Positions 1-8,365 of a stretch of DNA of 64,000 bases are shown here, in pieces; positions within the stretch are counted from its first letter, which is position 1, and every line of letters starts with the position of its first letter. The position numbers and the translations under genes were made by a program. Location: positions 87,947 to 151,946 of the forward strand of contig NZVC01000032.1 in assembly GCA_002701395.1 (NCBI GenBank). The letters run 5' to 3'. The notes under the pieces are model-generated. The model was given only the letters and a program-made list of their open reading frames with translations. It made no database searches and had not been told where the DNA came from. Origin of the DNA: Maritimibacter sp. GTDB lineage: Bacteria > Pseudomonadota > Alphaproteobacteria > Rhodobacterales > Rhodobacteraceae.

Positions 1-1
1 G

Positions 2-115
2 GAACCCGCAGAGGTCGGGGCGCTGTGCGCTTTCCTTGCCTCCAGCCTTGCCGCGAATATCACCGGGCGCACGGTACTGGCCGACGGCGGCGCGAACGCG
101 TACCCCTTTCTGTAG
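2..115 (+). CDS. Short-chain dehydrogenase/reductase, C-terminal fragment (5' end outside window)
   Basis: The frame that opens at base 2 gives 37 residues and a TAG stop, and the window edge cuts off the rest. The end has the classical SDR C-terminus: an ALCAFLAS helix, then an ITG turn, then a V-L-A-D-G-G segment that closes the Rossmann sheet. The family consists of NAD(P)-dependent oxidoreductases of about 250 residues. The substrate cannot be told from this fragment. An FAD oxidoreductase starts 41 bases downstream on the same strand, so the two are probably co-transcribed. Confidence 0.8.
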   Translation, partial: EPAEVGALCAFLASSLAANITGRTVLADGGANAYPFL

Positions 116-156
116 CGGTCGCGCCATCGGCGGACCGGGACTTGTGGAAGGGGGGC

Positions 157-1416
157 ATGGTGAAGGTCGCAATCGTCGGAGCAGGGATCGTGGGCGTGTC
201 CACCGCGCTGTGGCTGCAGCGCGACGGGCATGATGTCACGCTGATCGACCGGGCCGGACCGGCCGAGGGAACAAGCTACGGCAACGGCGGCGTACTGGCA
301 TCGGCGGGGATCGTTCCGATCACCGGGCCGGGCCTGATGCGCAAGGCGCCGAAGATGCTGTTCGACCCCAAGCAGCCGCTGTTCATGAAGTGGGGCTATG
401 TACCAAGGCTTCTGCCGTGGCTGGCGCGGTACATGACCCACGCCACCGCCGCCGAGGCACGGCGGATCGCCTCGGCGGTCGCGGGCGTGGTGGGCGACAG
501 CTATGCCGAGCATCTGTCGCTGGCCAAGGGCACGCGGGCTGAAAAATGGCTGGCTTCGTCCGACTATGTCTTCATCTACGACGACCGCGCCGCGTTCGAG
601 GCGGACGCCTTCGGCTGGGGCCTGCGTCGCGAGAACGGATACAGTTGGGAGGAACTCGAAGGTTCGGCGTTCCGCGCCTATGACCCGGCCTTCGCGGATC
701 ATCTGGGCTTCGCGGTGCGGCTGCCGGACCACGGGCGGATCGCCGACCCCGGTCGCTACGTGAAGGACCTTGCCGCCGAGGTCGAGGCGGCGGGCGGGCG
801 TATCCTGAAGGCGGACGTCGAGGATTTCGTGATCGAGGGCGGTCGCGTCACCGGCCTGCGCGCCGAGGGCGATACGATCCCGTGCGATGCGGCGGTCGTG
901 GCGACGGGCGTGTGGTCAGGGCCGCTGACCAAGGCGCTGGGCTTGAAGGTGCCGCTGGAATCCGAGCGCGGCTATCACATGGAATTCTGGAACCCCTCGA
1001 TCACGCCCCGGTCCCCGGTGATGGTGGCGGGCGGCAAGTTCGTCATCACCCCGATGGAGGGCCGCATCCGCGCCGCAGGCATCGTCGAGTTCGGCGGGCT
1101 GGACGCCGGCCCCAGCGCCGCGCCCTTCGAGTTGCTGCAAAAGAACGTCGCGGCGGCGCTTCCCGGACTGACGCAGGAAAAGGTGACGCGCTGGATGGGC
1201 CACCGCCCCGCGCCCGCGGATTCGATCCCCGTGATCGGAGAAGTTCCCGGCGCCAAGGGCGTCTTTACCGGGTTCGGTCATCACCACATCGGCCTGACGG
1301 GCGGTCCGAAGACCGGGCGGCTTCTGGCGCAGATGATCCAGGGACGGCAGCCGAACATCGACCTGTCGCCCTATTCCCCGGCCCGCTACGCGTCGTCCGG
1401 GGCGGCGTCGCGGTGA
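157..1416 (+). CDS. FAD-dependent oxidoreductase of the D-amino-acid oxidase/dehydrogenase (DAO) family
   Basis: The product has 419 residues. The N-terminus opens straight into an FAD-binding Rossmann motif (VAIVGAGIVG, with GxGxxG at residues 8-13), and the C-terminus carries the usual DAO second dinucleotide segment (GVFTGFGHHHIGLTGGPKTG). Length and layout fit the small-subunit D-amino-acid dehydrogenase (DadA-like) or glycine/sarcosine-oxidase-like branch, which oxidises an amine to an imine at the membrane or in the cytoplasm. I chose the ATG at 157 because a purine-rich GGAAGGGGGG lies just before it and the Rossmann strand begins at residue 3; an in-frame extension to base 25 overlaps the preceding SDR. 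The substrate is unknown. A transporter gene follows 43 bases downstream, which suggests an uptake-plus-oxidation unit. Confidence 0.85.
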   Translation: MVKVAIVGAGIVGVSTALWLQRDGHDVTLIDRAGPAEGTSYGNGGVLASAGIVPITGPGLMRKAPKMLFDPKQPLFMKWGYVPRLLPWLARYMTHATAAEARRIASAVAGVVGDSYAEHLSLAKGTRAEKWLASSDYVFIYDDRAAFEADAFGWGLRRENGYSWEELEGSAFRAYDPAFADHLGFAVRLPDHGRIADPGRYVKDLAAEVEAAGGRILKADVEDFVIEGGRVTGLRAEGDTIPCDAAVVATGVWSGPLTKALGLKVPLESERGYHMEFWNPSITPRSPVMVAGGKFVITPMEGRIRAAGIVEFGGLDAGPSAAPFELLQKNVAAALPGLTQEKVTRWMGHRPAPADSIPVIGEVPGAKGVFTGFGHHHIGLTGGPKTGRLLAQMIQGRQPNIDLSPYSPARYASSGAASR

Positions 1417-1459
1417 TCCGGGCGGTCGTGTCGGTTCGGCCACGCGGGGGGCAGGCGGC

Positions 1460-2365
1460 GTGACCGCAGACATTCTGCGCTGGATCGGTCGCCACGGACG
1501 GCTGGCCCTGATCGCCGGGCTGGCGGCGGGGCTGGCATTGCCGGGGCTTTCGGCGGCGATCCGGCCCGGGCTGCCGTGGCTGGTGGCGGGGCTGATCTTT
1601 CTGAGCGCGCTGCGCATCGGGATGCGGGCGGCGGTGGGCAACCTTGGCGACGCCCGGGCCAGCCTTGGCCGCGTGCTGGCGATGCAGGTCGCGCTTCCCG
1701 TCGCGGGCGTGGTTGCGATGATCGTGGCGGGCATTGCCGACACCCCGGTCGGGCTTGCCCTGACGCTGGCGCTGTCGGCGCCGTCCATCGCGGGCAGCCC
1801 GGCCTTCGCCGTCATGCTGGGCCGAGACCCGGCCCCCGCGATGCGGTTGCTGATCCTCGGCACCGCGCTGTTTCCGCTGACGGTCTTGCCCGTTCTGTGG
1901 CTGTCGCCCGCGCTGGGCGGCCCGGCCGAGGTCGCGGGCGCGGCGCTGAGGCTGATCGCGGTGATCGTGGCCGCCGCCGCCGCGGCCTTTGCGCTGCGCC
2001 GACGGTTTTTCCCAGACCCGTCGGTCGAGGTCATCGGCGTGATCGATGGGGTGCTGGCCATCGCACTGGCGGTGCTGGTGACCGGGCTGATGTCGGCGGT
2101 GGTCCCGGCGTTGGCCGGGGACCCGATGCGCGTGCTGGGCTGGCTGGCGCTGGCCTGTGTGCTGAACTTCGGATTGCAGTTTGCCGCGCGGGCGGCGGGC
2201 CTGCCGCCGGGCGCCTGCATCGTGGCGGGAAACCGGAACGTCGCGCTGTTCCTCGTGGCGTTGCCCGCCGCGACCACCGATCCGATCCTGATCTTCATCG
2301 GCTGTTATCAGGTGCCGATGTTCCTGACGCCGATCCTGATGGGCCGGGTCTATCGCGACGGCTAA
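1460..2365 (+). CDS. BASS-like (bile acid:sodium symporter family) membrane transporter
   Basis: The product has 301 residues and is almost wholly hydrophobic, with about nine to ten membrane segments. The pattern resembles the BASS/arsenite-permease superfamily, in which two inverted five-helix repeats carry small-residue breaks such as APSIAGSPAFAVMLGRD and VAGNRNVALFLVALP. The start is a GTG at 1460. The gene follows the FAD oxidoreductase closely and probably belongs to its transcript, so it may import that enzyme's substrate. Family assignment is by hydropathy and motif impression only. The stop overlaps the stop of the convergent RTX gene by 4 bases. Confidence 0.55.
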   Translation: MTADILRWIGRHGRLALIAGLAAGLALPGLSAAIRPGLPWLVAGLIFLSALRIGMRAAVGNLGDARASLGRVLAMQVALPVAGVVAMIVAGIADTPVGLALTLALSAPSIAGSPAFAVMLGRDPAPAMRLLILGTALFPLTVLPVLWLSPALGGPAEVAGAALRLIAVIVAAAAAAFALRRRFFPDPSVEVIGVIDGVLAIALAVLVTGLMSAVVPALAGDPMRVLGWLALACVLNFGLQFAARAAGLPPGACIVAGNRNVALFLVALPAATTDPILIFIGCYQVPMFLTPILMGRVYRDG

Positions 2366-3990
2366 AGCAGGAAATCGCTTTCGCCCAAGCCGGTCATCCC
2401 GGTCAGGACAACACGCATGTCGACCGATCCGTCGCCGTCCGCGTCGGCCCACAGCAGCGTGTCGCCGCCAAGGGTTTCACTGGTCCGCAGCGACGGCTGT
2501 CCGGGCGTGTAGCTGCCCAGCAATGATAACACGAGTTGGCCCTGCACCAGCCCGCCGAAGTCGAGCAGATCTTCGCCCGGGTTGAAATCGGTGATGACAT
2601 CTTCAGTGCCGGGAAGGCTGTCGGTCACGCGGGTGAAGACGAAGACATCGGGCCCCGCGCCGCCAGTCATGTCGTCCTGCCCGCCGCCGCCCTTCAGCGT
2701 GTCATCGCCGTCGTCACCGAATAGATTGTCCCGACCGATGCCGCCGAACAGCAAATCGTCGCCCTCGCCGCCGGTCAGATTGTCATTCCCGGCGCGCCCC
2801 GCAACACGGTCGTCGCCTGCTTCGGCATCGACGATGTCGTTGCCGCGCCCGCTGTCGATGGTGTCGTTCCCGGCGCCGCCCGCGATCGTGTCCCGGGAAC
2901 CCTGACCGTCAAGCCGGTTGTTGCCGGCGTTGCCCGCGATGACGTTCTGCCAGTCGGTGCCCGCGCCCGACAGGTCCGAACCGCCGGTCAGCACCAGATC
3001 CTCGACATGGTCGGCGAGGGCATGATCGACGCTGCTGTGCACCGTGTCGTGCCCGCCGCCCGACTGTTCGGAAATGGTGATCCCGGCGCCGCCGACGATG
3101 TAAAGGTCGCCGCCGTCGCCACCGCTGACCGTCCCGGCCACGGTTCCGCCGCGCAGGTCAAGGGTATCGGCCCCGTCGCCCGCATCGACCGATCCGGCGA
3201 CGGTGCCGCCGGTCAGACGAACCACGTCGGCGCCCGTGCCGGTGCGGATGTCGCCATCGACAAGCCCGCCGGTGACCAGAACCTCGTCCGCGCCGCCGCC
3301 GGTGTCGATCGCGCCGCCCATCACGCCGCCGGTGCGGACAGTGTCATCGGCGTCACCGCCCAGAAAAGCGCCCGACTGTCCGGACAGAAACCCGCTGTTC
3401 GTCAGGGTGTTGCGGGCGCCGGGGGCGCTGTCCGAGAAATCGACGGCATAGTCGGCGCTGATCACGGTGCCCGAATTCTGGACCAAGCTTCCGTCGCCGC
3501 CCAGCCGCACGCCGGGAAGGTCGGCGTTGATGGTGCCGGTGTTGACCAGCGTCGAATTCGCGAAATCCTGCAGCAGGGCGCCTGGTCCGACCGCCGTTAT
3601 CGCGCCGTTGTTGACGAACATGCCCGACCCGGTGACCCACAGTCCGAAACTGCCCGACTGGAGGATGCCATCGTTCGTCAGCTGGTTTCCGACCCCGGAA
3701 AAGGCGACCCCCGCCGCGGCGCCGGACAGGACGGTTCCGTTGATGCCGATGGTGACCGAGTTGTCGTCGGATGCCAGCAGGATCGCTTCGGCCAATTGCG
3801 CGGCGACGGTGCCGCTGACGGTGACATCGACGCTGCCCGCCGTGGCGTAGATCCCGCGCGCGCCGGCACCGCTGGCGGCGGCGACGCGATCCGCCTGGAC
3901 CAGCACGACGTCACCGGCGGACGTCACGTCGATGGCGTGATCGCCCGCGGCGGTCGTCGAGATGCTGGTATTGATGATCTGGATGGACAT
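2362..3990 (-). CDS. RTX-type calcium-binding secreted protein with tandem beta-helix-like repeats
   Basis: The product has 542 residues and no classical signal peptide. Residues 1-210 are Gly/Ser/Asn/Thr-rich with recurring NxGxI turns, as in a right-handed beta-helix. Residues 211-290 hold four 20-residue tandem repeats. Residues about 352-446 hold RTX nonapeptides (GGAGNDTID, GGEGDDLLF, GDDGDDTLK), which bind Ca2+. The C-terminus (VFVFTRVTDS, VITDFNPGEDLLDF) resembles the M10/serralysin-type C-terminal region carrying a type I secretion signal. Export by a type I system is therefore likely, but no such transporter is in the window. No catalytic domain is visible; a surface, adhesive or S-layer-like role is possible. 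The start is preceded by an AGGG ribosome-binding site. Confidence 0.85.
   Translation of the reverse strand: MSIQIINTSISTTAAGDHAIDVTSAGDVVLVQADRVAAASGAGARGIYATAGSVDVTVSGTVAAQLAEAILLASDDNSVTIGINGTVLSGAAAGVAFSGVGNQLTNDGILQSGSFGLWVTGSGMFVNNGAITAVGPGALLQDFANSTLVNTGTINADLPGVRLGGDGSLVQNSGTVISADYAVDFSDSAPGARNTLTNSGFLSGQSGAFLGGDADDTVRTGGVMGGAIDTGGGADEVLVTGGLVDGDIRTGTGADVVRLTGGTVAGSVDAGDGADTLDLRGGTVAGTVSGGDGGDLYIVGGAGITISEQSGGGHDTVHSSVDHALADHVEDLVLTGGSDLSGAGTDWQNVIAGNAGNNRLDGQGSRDTIAGGAGNDTIDSGRGNDIVDAEAGDDRVAGRAGNDNLTGGEGDDLLFGGIGRDNLFGDDGDDTLKGGGGQDDMTGGAGPDVFVFTRVTDSLPGTEDVITDFNPGEDLLDFGGLVQGQLVLSLLGSYTPGQPSLRTSETLGGDTLLWADADGDGSVDMRVVLTGMTGLGESDFLL
3121..3360 (-). repeat. Four 60-bp (20-residue) tandem repeats inside the RTX gene
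   Basis: Residues 211-290 of the RTX protein consist of four consecutive 20-residue units of the form GxGADxVxxT-GGxVxGxIxx, for example GTGADVVRLTGGTVAGSVDA. Each unit joins an RTX-like GxGAD turn to a GG(T/L/V)VxGxV strand. A degenerate fifth unit follows (GDGGDLYIVGG). The period is constant, with no insertions. Confidence 0.85.
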
Positions 3991-4086
3991 TCTGCCCTTC
4001 CCGGCCGTTTCTCGGTCGGGGGAAGGAATGGCACACCGGCGTGAATCAGACGTAAACGGCAGTCAGTTCCGGGCTGGCGTCCGGGA

Positions 4087-4842
4087 TCACAGCCCCCGGC
4101 TTTGCCGTATCTTGGCCGCAAGCCGCGCGGGGTCGATCACCCGGCGTTCGTATTCGGCGTCCCCGGCGTCGGTGCCCATGAACACATCCGGGTTACGGTA
4201 GTCCATCGGCCCCGGTTCGACCGTGGCGTCCGCGAAATGGAACTCGTAGCCGGTCAGGCCTTCGTCGTTCGGGTCGATCTCGGACGGCGAAAGCTGCCCG
4301 CAGACAAGGATCTCGATCCGTCCGGCGGCATGTCGGATCAGGCCGCGCAACAGGTCCAGCCCGTTGCGCGCATCGGCGGTCTGGCCGCTGGTCAGAACAC
4401 GGGTGACACCGCACCGGATCAGGGCGTCCAGCGCCTTGTACGGATCGGGCGTCATGTCGAAGGCACGGTGGCAGGTGACTTCCATCGGACCGGCGGCACG
4501 GACCAGTTCGGCCATGCGCGGCGCGTCAATGGTGCCGTCAGCGTTCAGGCAGCCGCAGACCATCCCCGGCAGCCCGGCGTCGCGGATCGCGGCGACGTCG
4601 CCCAGCATCACGGCGTACTCGGCGTCGGTATAAAGGAAGTCACCCTTGCGCGGACGCACGATGGCCATGACCTTCGCGTCCTTCACCCGCGCCGCCGCCT
4701 CGCGCAGAAGGCCGGGCGACGCGGTCAGCCCGCCCTCGGACAGCGCGGTGCACAGTTCGACGCGGTCGGCACCGGCCTCGGCGGCAAGAACCGCCTCGTC
4801 GATGCCTTCCACGCAGATTTCGATCTTCGGCACGAAGCCCAT
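4087..4842 (-). CDS. cutC: CutC-family TIM-barrel protein
   Basis: The product has 251 residues and matches the CutC family. It opens with KIEICVEGIDEAVLAAEAGADRVELC, has the internal MAIVRPRKGDFLYTDAE segment and the CHRAFDMTPDP signature, and ends with an LTSGQ...GLDLLRGL region. CutC was first linked to copper tolerance in E. coli, but its activity is unresolved and the fold is a TIM barrel. I chose the ATG at 4842, one base after the stop of the upstream deacetylase; a start 15 bases earlier would overlap that stop. CutC is the last gene of a run reading SBP, permease, permease, RidA, deacetylase, CutC. This argues for a metabolic role with the imported compound rather than copper handling. 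Confidence 0.9.
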   Translation of the reverse strand: MGFVPKIEICVEGIDEAVLAAEAGADRVELCTALSEGGLTASPGLLREAAARVKDAKVMAIVRPRKGDFLYTDAEYAVMLGDVAAIRDAGLPGMVCGCLNADGTIDAPRMAELVRAAGPMEVTCHRAFDMTPDPYKALDALIRCGVTRVLTSGQTADARNGLDLLRGLIRHAAGRIEILVCGQLSPSEIDPNDEGLTGYEFHFADATVEPGPMDYRNPDVFMGTDAGDAEYERRVIDPARLAAKIRQSRGL

Positions 4843-4843
4843 G

Positions 4844-6052
4844 TCAGTGGCCACCACAGGGGCAGGGCTGCATCACGTAGTTGCCTTCCTCGAACGGGCG
4901 ACGCGCGATCTCGGACTCGCGACCGGCCATGTAGACGGCCACGGGGTAGAACAGCTTGTCGCCGTCGCGCCGGATGCCGCGGACGTCCTCGAAGGTGATC
5001 TTCGCCTCGTTCACCTGAAGCACGGTGATGTCGGCCACCGCGCCGACGCCAAGATGCCCCAGCTCTGGCCGGTTGATCGCCAGCGCCGGACGGTTCGACG
5101 ACCGCGCCAGCGTTTCGGCAACGGTCAGGCCGCAGTTCAGTAGCTTGGACATGGTGTGCAGCAGGTCAAAGGCCGGACCCTCGATGGCGACGATGTGCAC
5201 GTCGGACGAAATCAGGTCGGGCTTGAAGTCGTGCCGCAGCGCGACCTCGGCGCTTTCATAGCCGAAAGCGCCCATGCCGTGCGCGATGTCGAACAGCACG
5301 CCGCGTTCGCGGGCCGCGAGGATCTCGGGCAGGATTTCCCCGTTCTCGGTGATCGCGCTGTTCGGCTCGGGCCGATAGCAGTGGGTCAGGATATCGCCGG
5401 GCCGCAGCATCGACACGACGTCGGCGTAGGACGGGGGCGGGCCGCCGATGTGGGTCATTAGCGGCAGATCGACGGCGTTCGCCGCCTCTAGTGCCAGTTC
5501 CAGCGCGCCAAGACCGAACTTGCCGGTGACGGGGCCGCCGATGCGGACCTTCACCCCGACGATCCGGTCGCGGTTTTCCTCGATCTTCTGCACGCAGCGG
5601 TGCACTGGCAGCATCTCGGCCAGCGTGGCCTCGCCGATCTGCACGTCTTTGTCGAAGCCGAAGATGCCCGGGAAGGACACGTTCAAGAAGGCGAGGATAT
5701 TGTACGGCGACTGCTTCATCACGAAGTCGCGCAGGCCGTCGTAGTTGCCCGCGCCCGCGCTGCCCGCGTCGACCAGCGTCGTGGTCGCCGACCGGCGCGA
5801 GATGAAGTCGGGGTCGATGCCCAGCGACGTCGCCTTGTGATAAACGTGGGTGTGGATGTCGATGAGCCCCGGGCTGACATAGCAGCCCGAGACGTCGCGG
5901 ACGGGCGCGCCCTGCGGGTCAAGATCCTTGCCCACAGCGGCGACCTTGCCCGCCTTGATCGCGATGTCGGTGACACCGTCGATCCCGTTCCGTTCGTCGA
6001 CCAGATGGCCGCCCTTCAGCACCAGATCATACGTCTTGGCTTGCGCCGTCAT
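4844..6052 (-). CDS. Metal-dependent amidohydrolase/deacetylase (Atu3266/EF0837-like)
   Basis: The product has 402 residues and an amidohydrolase-superfamily (beta/alpha)8 barrel with a full binuclear metal site. It shows HxH at H67/H69 in DIHTHVYH, a candidate bridging lysine K168 in GVKVRIGG, H201 in LMTHIGG, H224 in ILTHCY, and catalytic D284 in SSDVH. The overall pattern fits the dihydroorotase-like deacetylase group whose characterised member Atu3266 hydrolyses acetylated hydroxy acids. Dihydroorotase itself is unlikely because of the operon context. The N-terminal LKGGHLVDERNGIDG strand is typical of the superfamily's small beta-sandwich. The protein ends in an unusual CPCGGH tail. It lies between RidA and CutC, probably in the ABC transporter transcript. 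Confidence 0.85.
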   Translation of the reverse strand: MTAQAKTYDLVLKGGHLVDERNGIDGVTDIAIKAGKVAAVGKDLDPQGAPVRDVSGCYVSPGLIDIHTHVYHKATSLGIDPDFISRRSATTTLVDAGSAGAGNYDGLRDFVMKQSPYNILAFLNVSFPGIFGFDKDVQIGEATLAEMLPVHRCVQKIEENRDRIVGVKVRIGGPVTGKFGLGALELALEAANAVDLPLMTHIGGPPPSYADVVSMLRPGDILTHCYRPEPNSAITENGEILPEILAARERGVLFDIAHGMGAFGYESAEVALRHDFKPDLISSDVHIVAIEGPAFDLLHTMSKLLNCGLTVAETLARSSNRPALAINRPELGHLGVGAVADITVLQVNEAKITFEDVRGIRRDGDKLFYPVAVYMAGRESEIARRPFEEGNYVMQPCPCGGH

Positions 6053-6102
6053 GGTCGTGTCCTTGTACTTATCCGTGGTCCCGGTGCGGGTCCGCGCCCG
6101 AA

Positions 6103-6486
6103 TCAGAGCGGCTTGTAGGCGACGGCTTCGACCTCGACGAGGATATTTGCCATCAGTCGGCTTTCGCAGGTGGTGCGGGCCGGGAAGCCGTTCTTGAAGA
6201 ACGAACCGTAGGTGGTGTTGAACTTGCCGAAGTCGCGGGCGTCATCCAGCCAGACCGTGGTCTTGCACACGTCGTCCATCGTGCAACCGGCCAGCGCCAG
6301 CGCGGCCTCGATGTTCTTCATCACCTGGGTGGTCTGGCCGATGATCTCGTGTCCGACGATGGCACCATCGGCGCCGGCGGGCACCTGACCCGAGATGAAG
6401 ACGTAATCGCCCGCACGGACCGCGGGGCTAAGCGGTGGGGTCCCGGTTGCGCCGGGGTTGGTGAAATGTTCGATGACCTTGGTCAT
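6103..6486 (-). CDS. RidA family (YjgF/YER057c/UK114) protein
   Basis: The product has 127 residues, the normal RidA length. It shows the family's AGDYVFISGQVP strand, the QVMKNIEAAL helix, and the FPARTTCESRL motif, in which R104 matches the arginine that binds the carboxylate of 2-iminoacid substrates. The glutamate in VEVEAVA is also kept. RidA hydrolyses reactive enamine/imine products of PLP dehydratases and of amino-acid oxidases. Both kinds of producer are nearby: a D-serine-dehydratase-like enzyme at 12.8 kb and an FAD oxidoreductase at 0.2 kb. The gene sits between the permeases and the deacetylase on the same strand. Confidence 0.93.
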   Translation of the reverse strand: MTKVIEHFTNPGATGTPPLSPAVRAGDYVFISGQVPAGADGAIVGHEIIGQTTQVMKNIEAALALAGCTMDDVCKTTVWLDDARDFGKFNTTYGSFFKNGFPARTTCESRLMANILVEVEAVAYKPL

Positions 6487-6526
6487 GCTGTCCTCTTTTC
6501 TTCTTTCTCAGAGGGTTGGTTTCGGC

Positions 6527-7375
6527 TCAGCCCTTGACCGCGCCGCCGGAAAGGCCGGCGATCAGGTGGCGCTGGAGCCAGATGAAGATGATCGAGACGG
6601 GGATGGTCGCCACGAAGGTCGCGGCCATGACATGGTGCCATTCGATCTGATAGCGACCGCCCGTCAATGCCGCGATCTTCAGCGGCAGGGTGTATGTTTC
6701 AGACGACCGGATCAGGGCCAGCGCCAGCGCGTATTCGTTCCACGCGCCGATGAAGGTGAACAGCGCAACCACCGCCATCGCGGGTGCGGCCAGCGGCAGG
6801 AACACCTTGCGCAGGGTATAGGCCTTGCTGGCGCCTTCCAGCCACGAGGCATGTTCCAGCTCGATCGGGATCGAGGCGAAGTAGCTTTGCAGCATCCAGA
6901 TCGCCACCGCGATGTGGAAGCAGCAGTACAGCACCGACAGCGCCACAAGCGAGTCCAGCAGCCCCAGCCCGACGATCAGGGTGAAAAGCCCGATCACCAG
7001 AACCACGGGCGAGAACATCTGGGTGATCAGCAGGAAGATCCGGAACGCCTGCATCCCCTTGAACGGCCGCCGGGCCATCGCATAGGCGGCGGGCACGGCG
7101 ACAAGGATCGTCATCACCGTGGTGATGAAGCCCACGATCAGCGAGTTCACCAGCGCACCGCCGAAGCCGACGGTTTCCCACATGTCGACGAAGTTGCGCC
7201 ACGTGAAGGTTTCCGGGATCCACTGCGTGCCCTGCGCGTAGATGTCCTGTTCCGGCGTCAGCGCGGTCGAGATCATCACCGCGAACGGAAACAGGTTGCA
7301 GATCAGCAGCGGCGCCAGTGCCAGCCACATCAGGAACGAGCGGCGCACCATAGGGTCTACGGTCTTAGCTGCCAT
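6527..7375 (-). CDS. Carbohydrate-type ABC transporter permease (MalG-like)
   Basis: The product has 282 residues and about six membrane segments. It has the binding-protein-dependent permease EAA loop (HASWLEGASKAYTLRKVFLPLAAPAM), the site that contacts the ABC ATPase. The N-terminal layout matches the MalG branch (CUT1 family). It pairs with the upstream permease, whose stop it overlaps by 11 bases, with the binding protein, and with the ATPase encoded divergently at 11.8 kb. The transported compound is unknown; family members import sugars, polyols or glycerol phosphates. Confidence 0.93.
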   Translation of the reverse strand: MAAKTVDPMVRRSFLMWLALAPLLICNLFPFAVMISTALTPEQDIYAQGTQWIPETFTWRNFVDMWETVGFGGALVNSLIVGFITTVMTILVAVPAAYAMARRPFKGMQAFRIFLLITQMFSPVVLVIGLFTLIVGLGLLDSLVALSVLYCCFHIAVAIWMLQSYFASIPIELEHASWLEGASKAYTLRKVFLPLAAPAMAVVALFTFIGAWNEYALALALIRSSETYTLPLKIAALTGGRYQIEWHHVMAATFVATIPVSIIFIWLQRHLIAGLSGGAVKG

Positions 7376-8288
7376 AGGTCTGCTCCCGCGAGATGAGGCG
7401 AAGGTAGATGATCGAACAGATCAGCAGGAAGATGACCATCAGCAGGGACACGACCGATGCCTCGCCCAGCTTCCCGTACTTGAAGGCGATCTTGTACAGG
7501 TACGTCACAAGGATGTCGGTCGAGTTCGCCGGCCCGCCTTCGGTCAGAATCCAGATGATCGGGAAGCTGTTGAACACGTTGATCATGTTCAGCACGACCG
7601 CGATGTTCACGAAGGGTCGCATCAGCGGCATGGTGATGGTGCGGAACTGGTGCCACGGCGTGGCGCCCTCCATCGTGGCGGCCTCGTAGATATCCTGCGG
7701 CATCGCGGACAAGCCGCCCAGCAGGATCGTCGTGGTGAACGGGATCGACACGAGGATGCCGATGAAGATCTCGACCGTGAAGGCGATGGTCCCGTTGCCC
7801 AGCCAGACGACCGGCGCGTCGATCAGGCCCAACTGCATCAGCGAGTGGTTCAGAAGGCCGCTTTCGGCGTTTAGCGCCCAGCGCCAGACCACCGCCAAAA
7901 GCGACAGCGACACCGACCACGGCAGCATGATGATTACCCGCGCGATGGCGCGGCCATAGAACTGGCGGTGCAGGATCAGCGCGGTGACCACCGAGATCAG
8001 CAGCGTGCCGCCCACGACAGAGCCGGTCCAGATGATCGAGCGCCAGATCGCCGCGTGGAACAGCGGGTCCGAGAAGACCTCGGAGAAGTTTTCGAAGTTG
8101 TTCAGGTCCGTGATCATCCCGAAGCGATTCACTTCGCGCAGGGACGTATTGATCAGGGCGTAGAAGGGATAAAGGATGATGAAGCACGCGAGGATCAGCC
8201 CCGGCCCGATCATCAGATACGGTGCCATGATGAAGGCGGCGCGAGACTGCGCCCGTCCGGGGGTCATGGTCTGGGTTTCGGCAACCAT
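7365..8288 (-). CDS. Carbohydrate-type ABC transporter permease (MalF/UgpA-like)
   Basis: The product has 307 residues. It starts with a cytoplasmic segment, then about six membrane helices, with the EAA loop (YEAATMEGATPWHQFRTITMPLMRP) in the last third. The length is that of the short MalF-like (UgpA/MsmF-type) permeases without the large periplasmic loop of enterobacterial MalF. It follows the binding-protein gene after 77 bases and overlaps the MalG-like gene, so the three are surely one transcript. Confidence 0.93.
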   Translation of the reverse strand: MVAETQTMTPGRAQSRAAFIMAPYLMIGPGLILACFIILYPFYALINTSLREVNRFGMITDLNNFENFSEVFSDPLFHAAIWRSIIWTGSVVGGTLLISVVTALILHRQFYGRAIARVIIMLPWSVSLSLLAVVWRWALNAESGLLNHSLMQLGLIDAPVVWLGNGTIAFTVEIFIGILVSIPFTTTILLGGLSAMPQDIYEAATMEGATPWHQFRTITMPLMRPFVNIAVVLNMINVFNSFPIIWILTEGGPANSTDILVTYLYKIAFKYGKLGEASVVSLLMVIFLLICSIIYLRLISREQTYGS

Positions 8289-8365
8289 CGTTAGTCGCGT
8301 CCTGTCCGGTCTGGAGAACCAAAAAGCGCGGGACCCTGCCGAAACAGGGCCCCGCAGTCAGGGGA

